Positions 58,511-64,000 of a stretch of DNA of 64,000 bases are shown here, in pieces. This DNA comes from Sphagnum magellanicum (taxonomy: Eukaryota; Streptophyta; Sphagnopsida; Sphagnales; Sphagnaceae). Within the stretch, counting starts at the first letter, position 1. Each line of letters begins with the position of its first letter. Location of the stretch: positions 23,952,501 to 24,016,500 of the forward strand of contig CM038908.1 in NCBI GenBank assembly GCA_021904315.1. Reading direction: 5' to 3'. Under the pieces are notes generated by a model. The model had not been told where the DNA came from, made no database searches, and worked only from the letters and a program-made list of their open reading frames with translations. The position numbers and the translations under genes were made by a program.

Positions 58511-58830
58511 AGGCAAGGATGGTATTGTGTTTACATTCATTATAGAGTTATAGTAGCTTAAGGGATTTTGATAGGCCCCTACTAGGTAATAATAATAATA
58601 GGTCTATTTTCATACATATGAGGATTTTTTGAAACATGATATTTTTGGCTTGTGTTTGAAACTTGAGTTTAGTTTATAATAGAGTTATAATAATATCTTG
58701 AAGGATTTTGGTTTTTTTTAGGGGATTTTTTGAAGATTAGGTATAATTTTTTGCATGGTGAAATATTTGAGTTTCCATAAGTCTTCTTTTTGCCTTACTA
58801 TTATACTTTTTTAATGTAAATGGCAAGGCC
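58511..58830 (+). repeat. Direct duplication, copy 2 (uninterrupted)
   Basis: Counterpart of 55,757-56,235 at about 2.75 kb distance. It lacks the 188-bp insertion and has small indels, for example one extra TAA unit in TAATAATAATAATAGG. Confidence 0.85.
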
Positions 58831-59230
58831 ACTATGTTTTCAGGGGTTTCAATGATATATACGCTTTATAGTACTTATGTTTCTAAAAATACCTTGAGTC
58901 ATATAACCACGGTTCTCAAAAACAATTGGGGAAGTTAAACCCTAAACTGGCCATACAACTGCCCAGTTCATTGCTAGGGTTTGAGGGTTTAATCAAAGAA
59001 CCTCTGGTTCTCTCCCCCCTCCCCCAAAACCCTCACTGAACCAGTGGTTTTCAGGAAATAACCGGCAGTTTTCAGAGACGGTTATTTGACCGGTTCTTAA
59101 AATTTTGGGGACAACTATGGGTTACATATGAGAATCGGTTCTTAGATTTTTGAGAACCATAGTGCTTTTGATCCTTTACAACTGCAGTTAAGTGTCTTAC
59201 CAGACTGCCTTGACAGCCTCTGATTATTAG
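58831..59230. repeat. GC-richer tract dense in GGTTC/GAACC motifs
   Basis: Contains ATAACCACGGTTCTCAAAAA, AGAACCTCTGGTTCTC, ATAACCGGCAGTTTTC, GACCGGTTCTTAA and GAGAATCGGTTCTTAG. These words recur in family A and at 16.0-16.7 kb. No coding region recognised. Confidence 0.5.
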
Positions 59231-59480
59231 GTGCCGTTTCTAATAACCGCCCAACACTGGGGTTTTTAAAATTATAACCGTGGTTACTGATGTAGGTGCT
59301 GGTTCACCCAAGGCAAGGAATGATGGTTGGTTGCAAAAGGAGATTGGGGTAGGGTGTGGGGGGTTGAGGTGGTTTGAAACCAGTGTTGGGTGGGTATTAG
59401 AAATGGCAGCAAAAGCCCCGCTCGGGCATTTAAGGCGACTCTTAAGATTCATAACTGTGGTTCTCAAAAAAACAATTCAA
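59231..59480. mobile_element. Dispersed repeat family A, best copy, with ~28-31-bp terminal inverted repeats
   Basis: The left arm at 59,233-59,260 (GCCGTTTCTAATAACCGCCC then AACACTGG) is the inverted counterpart of 59,380-59,407 (CCAGTGTTGGGTGGGTATTA then GAAATGGC), with about three mismatches in 28. The interior has ATAACCGTGGTTACTG and GTAGGTGCTGGTTCACCC. 59,378-59,480 matches 6,545-6,640 almost word for word (TATTAGAAATGGC, CTCGGGCAT, TTCATAACTGTGGTTCTC). No coding capacity. Fits a MITE-type element; clear target duplications were not found. Confidence 0.6.
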
Positions 59481-60119
59481 ACGCACTGCTGATTTGTGAC
59501 GTTTAAGCATAGTTCTCAAATTATGTGCGAAAGAAAGATTCAATGAACCCTAAACCCTAAATTCTGAATTTTTCAAATGTGACAACCCTAAACCTTAAAC
59601 CCTAAACTGACCAACGGTAGTTTCATTCTGAATTTTATTTTTTAATTTCCAAAACCCAGAACCAGCGGTTCGTCTTCAGTTCCGAAATATTTTCATTTGC
59701 GGGGAATAGAACCGGAGGTTAAAAGAAACCAAATGGTACCCACCCAACACTAATTGAAACTTGCGGGGTAATAATAATAGGAAATGTAATAAGAAAGGTA
59801 AAAAATAAAAGAAAGCAGGTAAAAAAAATATATTGGGGGCATGGCAGTAAGGTAAAAAACAAAGCTGTTGCAGTTGGCGGCGGTTTGGGCAGGACCTGAA
59901 ACTGGGGACCAGTTACCAAAGTTAATTTTTTTTAAAAAAATTTATAAAAAAGGGGGTTTTTCATTTAGGCGTGCTAAACTGGGCTTGTTCCAGAACTGTA
60001 ACTGGAACAGTGGCAGATATTGAGAACAGTCACACCTGACTACTAAACCCTCTTCTGTCAGTCTTGTCCTGTCGCCCCCAACTTGTCAACTAGGGGGGGA
60101 AATCCAGTCACTAAGTTGT
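59481..60119. other. Intergenic with telomere-like words and GGTTC motifs
   Basis: AACCCTAAACCCTAAA at 59,549 and 59,585, AGAACCAGCGGTTCG near 59,661 and AGAACCGGAGGTTAA near 59,707. No gene recognised. Confidence 0.45.
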
Positions 60120-60133
60120 GGGGGGGGGGGGGG
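60120..60133 (+). repeat. G14 homopolymer
   Basis: Fourteen consecutive G, preceded by a G7 run near 60,093. Confidence 0.95.
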
Positions 60134-60188
60134 ATGTAAATCATCAGGGCCAGGGTGAACTGGTACCATCACTAGTACCGTTGCACGG

Positions 60189-60292
60189 ACTAGGTAACTG
60201 GCTCGAGCACACAGGTTACCGTGAAATAGTTGAGGCTTGTGTGTGTTGAGAGACCATTCGTGTTAACCGCCATGCTCAAGCCAGTTACTAGA
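60189..60292. repeat. 104-bp inverted repeat (31-bp arms)
   Basis: The arm at 60,189-60,219 (ACTAGGTAACTGGCTCGAGC and on) pairs with 60,262-60,292 (ending CAAGCCAGTTACTAGA) with few mismatches around a roughly 42-base loop. It could be a foldback/MITE remnant or, if transcribed, a hairpin RNA. Nothing in the flanks decides between these. Confidence 0.6.
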
Positions 60293-60529
60293 CATAATCG
60301 ATTGTGTAGGACCCAGCCTTGAGCTCTTACAGGTTATGAGACATAGAAGAGAGTGAGTTATGAGTTTCAGCCTTAACAACGACCATGCATGTGCAAAAAC
60401 AGATTAAGGAGGTATGAAAATGTTAAAAGGCAACAAGATATATGATATAATCAGGGAGTTCTTGTTCAACGACGACGTGCATCTGGCACGTTAGCAAGAT
60501 GCTCCCTGCAATCCATTATGATAAAAATT

Positions 60530-61045
60530 AGTGTTGGTCTGGTATCACCTTTTGAACACACCAAACTGGTCCTGGTGTTGGGTGCGTTTTTTTTAAAGGT
60601 TCATACGAGCCTAGTCTCTAATTTTTGCTTCATATAGAGGCACAGGTATATACACTATTTACACCTGATATTGAAATTGGTTTAAAGCCTCAGGTCCCTA
60701 TGAGGCAATGCTGGTACAATAAGGCTGGTAATTGCCTTAGGTCATACTAGCTTGGGTTATTGGGTCCTTAAGAGCATGCCCACCGGCAGCAGTAAATGCC
60801 CAGGTACAATACTTTTTGGATGAAGATTTGCACAAAATCATTGTGAAACTGCTTTGGGGCCTGGAAAGGTGCACATGTTACCAGAGCCCTCCTAGAGGCC
60901 CCAGTAGCAAGAAATGATTGTTTCTCATTGGCCAACTACAATGATTGCCCCAGGTGGTGAGAGTTAACTAGCCTCTCCCATTGTACAGTCCTGGGCCATC
61001 TTTTGGCATGCTCTTATACCAGTGCTGATACCAGACTCAGGCCTC
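60530..61045 (+). repeat. GGTAT/ATACC-rich repeat (family E), copy 2
   Basis: Counterpart of 57,420-57,870: CTGGTGTTGGGTGCGTTTTT, GGTTCATAC, CACCTGATATTGAAATTGG and CTGGTACAATAAGGCTGGTA, then ACCAGTGCTGATACCAGAC near 61,019. More GC-rich between 60,760 and 61,010. Confidence 0.55.
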
Positions 61046-61226
61046 TATTTATGGGACCAAAGAGTGACAAAAAGCCCCAAAGCTTTTTTTGTGGGGGTTG
61101 CTTCTATTCAACATTATAAATAAATGAGGATCTGGTAACCCTAAACCCTAAACTCTTCAACCCTTCAACTAAATAAGGGTCTCCAACGAGTCCAAAATTT
61201 ACATTTTCTGGGTTAAATATAGCCTC

Positions 61227-61386
61227 TAAGAGATCTCACTCAAGAAGTTGAAGGTACCCGTGTAGGTATGGTTTAGCCTGATTAACCCTACTACATGGTC
61301 TCTGAAGGTACCATTGTAGGTGCTGGTTCACCCTAATTAGACCTATACTGGCGGGTATCTTCACCTTCTTGAGTTCGGCCTCTTAT
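61227..61386. mobile_element. 160-bp MITE-like element with ~34-bp terminal inverted repeats
   Basis: 61,227-61,260 (CTCAAGAAGTTGAAGGTACC core) and 61,353-61,386 (GGGTATCTTCACCTTCTTGA core) are inverted copies with roughly six mismatches in 34. The interior has two related halves, GTGTAGGTATGGTTTAGCC and TTGTAGGTGCTGGTTCACCC; the second is the family A signature. No coding capacity. Confidence 0.55.
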
Positions 61387-61777
61387 TAATTTTTTTTTCG
61401 TGGACACAATAATTTTTTTGTGATCAATTTTGTCTTTTCAAAAAATAAAATTTTATAAATTTCATGATATGTCTTTTTTTTTTTCATTAATATATATTTT
61501 TTAACATTTTGGATTTGGTAGGCAAAATACCAATGAAAGTCCGATTCATTAGATAAATTCACAACAAGATACAAACAGATAAAAACATTGAAAGGGTGCA
61601 AAACAAACAACAAAAAAAACGATTCTGAATTGGAATTTAATCTATGACAAGTTATAATCCGGAATGACTCTAGAATTGTCATAGTGACGATCACCAAAAT
61701 ATCCATCCTACATAAACCAGTTCCCATGAAACATAGTCACTGGAATTAGAATACAACTGGTTGTTTGATTTCTCTTT

Positions 61778-61801
61778 GGGGGGGGGGGGGGGGGGGGGGG
61801 G
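61778..61801 (+). repeat. G24 homopolymer
   Basis: Twenty-four consecutive G, the longest G run in the window, immediately before TATGAACCCTACC and AGAACCGGCCTAATAACCGC. Confidence 0.93.
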
Positions 61802-62179
61802 TATGAACCCTACCTAAGAACCGGCCTAATAACCGCCTGGGGTCTGTTATAAACTAGAAACTGGGCCTGAGGAAGTTGCCATAATTTAGACATATAAAGC
61901 TGCAAGAAATATATTAGACAAACTCTGGAGCACTCTTGACAAAAGGTGCCATAATTTGTATATAATTTGTGCCATAAATGGGTCATGGGTAGATCATTTG
62001 GAATCATGACTCTTCTTGTCAGTGATTAGCCACTTTGTTAGTTTTGGCTACATAAAATGGGGGACCACCAATTACACATCCAGGTAATAATTATTCTGGA
62101 TCTGAAGTCTAGGTACTGTTGTTTACAAAAAAAAATAAAAAAATAAAAAAAATTTATTATCATTATTAATTATTAATAT
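61802..62179. other. Intergenic, no gene recognised
   Basis: Starts with a GAACCGGCCTAATAACCGCC motif pair, then ordinary AT-rich sequence ending in A/T runs. Confidence 0.45.
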
Positions 62180-62310
62180 TATATTTTTTTGGTGATGTTG
62201 TCACACTGGCAATCATCCAGAAGGAGATTTTGGCATGTTTGTGGCTATAGACCAGCTATGAAAGTAGAAATTTATTAAATCCTCTTATATCCTGGCTACT
62301 TGCTTGAACA
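62180..62310 (+). repeat. Dispersed repeat family B copy
   Basis: CACTGGCAATCATCCAGAAG, GGAGATTTTGGCATG, GTGGCTATAGACCAGCTATG and ATATCCTGGCTACTTGC follow the order of the copy at 8,383. Confidence 0.5.
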
Positions 62311-62421
62311 AATGTGTGGAAACATGGTGATTTTTCAGAATTATTTTTCAATTTTTGGCAATTATTTTTGAAAAGAATTGAAATACTTGACAGAATATTA
62401 TTATTATAAAAAAAACAACCC

Positions 62422-62446
62422 AAAAAAAAAAAAAAAAAAAAAAAAA
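62422..62446 (+). repeat. A25 homopolymer
   Basis: Twenty-five consecutive A, without a recognisable retroposon body upstream. Confidence 0.92.
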
Positions 62447-62867
62447 GGCCAAACAAACGCTGCTTCCAAGTACAGAAAAAATAAAATCTGTGTATCATCA
62501 AGGCAAAAATAAATCACTCCATAACACTGACAAAAGAAAGCTTCTGAAGAAGAAAAAAAAAACTTCTCAATCTGACCAAAATTCTTGCTTTCAATAATAG
62601 CACACGAAGTTCAGATGATTGAGAATGGGGGATTGTGGATCTCTTTCTTTCAAAAGGACTCTGATTGTCAAAAAACATTATTATGCTAGGAAACATAATC
62701 TCCCCAGGAATCAAGCAAACTCCAAAGAATGATCTTATTATGTCCACGCAATCTCTTCTATTGTCAAGCTCATTGACACCCACTCGACTCTGTAGTGAAA
62801 AATCCTTCAGTTTTATGTCTCATTTTTTTTCCCTTAATACCAATCCTAAACCCATCTCTTTTTTTCT

Positions 62868-63330
62868 TCATACCACTCATAAGCCCCATCTTTTTTCTTG
62901 ATGTGAATCATAAACCTGCATGCGCTTTGTACTGGTATAGTAGTAAAAGTTGACCTAATTACCTGATGCATAGGAGCCCCCAAAAATACGGCAGAGTACC
63001 CAAAAACCTTTTTCAACAAGTCAGAGGGAGATCAACTCATAACTTAGTCAGACAGAGATCAACTCATGACCTTTTTTCTTGTTACCAAATCATAACCCGA
63101 TCAACTCATGATCGTTTTTCTCAATACCAATCATAAACCCATCATTTTTCTTAATACCAATCATGAACCTGTATGCACTTTGTACCAGTATAGTAGAAAA
63201 AATTGATGTAATCACCTGATGTTTAGGACCCAAAAAAAGACCCCGAGTGCCCCACTCTTTTTCAACAGTCAGAGGGAGAGAGATCAACTCATATGAGTCA
63301 GAGGGAGATCAACTCATGATTCCTGTGTTT
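62868..63330 (+). repeat. ~230-bp tandem duplication
   Basis: The first copy (about 62,868-63,110) and the second (about 63,112-63,325) share ACCAATCATAAACCC-type starts, TGCACTTTGTACYRGTATAG, CACCTGATGYWTAGG, CTTTTTCAACA and GTCAGAGGGAGATCAACTCA in order. The closing word is itself repeated within each copy. Confidence 0.75.
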
Positions 63331-63483
63331 GCAACAATGATCACATCTGGATGCAGATTAGTAGACTCTATCAGTACACAACAGTACGTGATCAGTTCAG
63401 AGAAAACACCCACCCAACAGACATCCAACTTTGACATCCTCTACAAAAAGGAAATCATAAACAAACAGCATTAAAATCCTTAA

Positions 63484-63540
63484 CCCATCATCCTTGGGTG
63501 AAATCCAGTATCCCATCCTTGGGGGTGAAATCCACTATAC
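63484..63540 (+). repeat. ~28-bp tandem duplication
   Basis: CCATCATCCTTGGGTGAAAT, then CCAGTAT, is followed by CCATCCTTGGGGGTGAAAT, then CCACTAT. Two copies. Confidence 0.85.
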
Positions 63541-64000
63541 AGCAGCCCCTCCGGATTGAGGGGGATTAGATTGGTCTTTTGGCCACAAAAGGGGGAACAT
63601 AAAGATGCAACCCCCCTAAAAGCATCTCCCTAGAAATACCTTCTTTCAGTACATTGCTCTCAGATTTTGAGGCCAGTTTTTTTCTAAAACATTTGTATGC
63701 ATTCTGTATCAGTTGACCCCCAATCCAATCTGGTGTTTCTATTGCACATAATGGGATATACAGCAGCAACCTACAACCTACAACCTACAACCTCAATCAA
63801 AGTGTATTGAGCATCATAATCAACATGAGTGTTGCAGCAGCAGCAGCAGCATAGATGTCTATTTCAGATCATCAAATCATTTCCTTTCCACAAGAAATGA
63901 TCCATGTCTCCTCAGTGCGCCTTCTGTCTCCGTATCACCCATGTGTTCTGTAAGCACCCACAAGAAGAAAGCTTGTTAATAGCCTGCCAGAGACATTTTT

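Larger units (their letters stand above)
62510..64000. other. Right-edge region, GC closer to genic levels; no exon identified
   Basis: Base composition is less AT-rich than most of the window and may belong to a gene beyond the right edge. Frames of 65-89 codons (for example minus 62,783-62,514 and minus 63,769-63,566) lack motifs I know. A (CAG)n tract lies at 63,836-63,851 and ACCTACA repeats at 63,769-63,792. Confidence 0.35.

Noticed and set aside
1-64000. Retroelement or virus-like genes
   Set aside because: I looked for reverse transcriptase, integrase, protease and capsid-type motifs in the frames and saw none; long terminal repeats were not recognised either, though strongly decayed ones could be missed.

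Overview
This window looks like nuclear DNA from a land plant. It is very AT-rich and gene-poor, has short plant-type introns with GT..AG borders, contains plant telomere-type TTTAGGG heptamers inside the sequence, and carries one complete canonical (long-loop) PIN auxin efflux carrier gene. The PIN N-terminus and loop wording resemble, from memory, those of non-seed plants (moss, lycophyte or fern grade) more than flowering plants. That placement is inference and the species cannot be fixed from the sequence.

Layout. Positions 1-509 hold the C-terminal end of an unrecognised plus-strand gene that runs in from the left edge. Positions 510-11,231 are intergenic: a (CT)39 microsatellite, an interstitial telomere-like tract, a roughly 100-bp CTAC-rich minisatellite (9.09-9.67 kb) and copies of two dispersed repeat families. 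The PIN gene lies on the minus strand at 14,571-11,232 in six exons; joined, they give an uninterrupted 741-residue protein. Upstream of it are a relatively GC-rich leader/promoter region (to about 16.0 kb) and a cluster of AACCGSCGGTT-like motifs (16.04-16.66 kb). From 16.7 to 28.8 kb the DNA is AT-rich with decayed dispersed repeats and one small GC-richer island (24.83-25.16 kb).

From 28.8 to 32.2 kb lie the remains of a hAT-type transposase, followed in the same orientation by a decayed gene with three successive NIF/FCP1-type (HAD phosphatase) domains, each with an altered catalytic DxDx motif. From 38.27 to 45.17 kb are parts of a two-gene PIF/Harbinger transposon: ORF1 pieces (Myb/SANT-like end, then NAM-associated end) on plus, and the DDE transposase converging on minus. 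The two ORF1 pieces are separated by about 5 kb made of at least five different tandem or dispersed repeat classes.

From 45.2 to 64 kb the DNA is intergenic: 160-180-bp tandem repeats at 54.5-54.9 kb, a direct duplication (55.76/58.51 kb) in which one copy carries a MITE-like insertion, a 67/72-bp minisatellite with embedded TTTAGGG (56.90-57.41 kb), several short inverted-repeat elements and unusually long poly-G runs.

The only gene that looks fully functional is PIN. I see no retroelement polymerase, integrase or capsid reading frame, no rRNA, no confident tRNA gene and no CRISPR. No clearly new functional system is visible. The most unusual structures are the hAT + triple-NIF locus, the repeat-split Harbinger locus and the dispersed GC-rich palindromic motif family.
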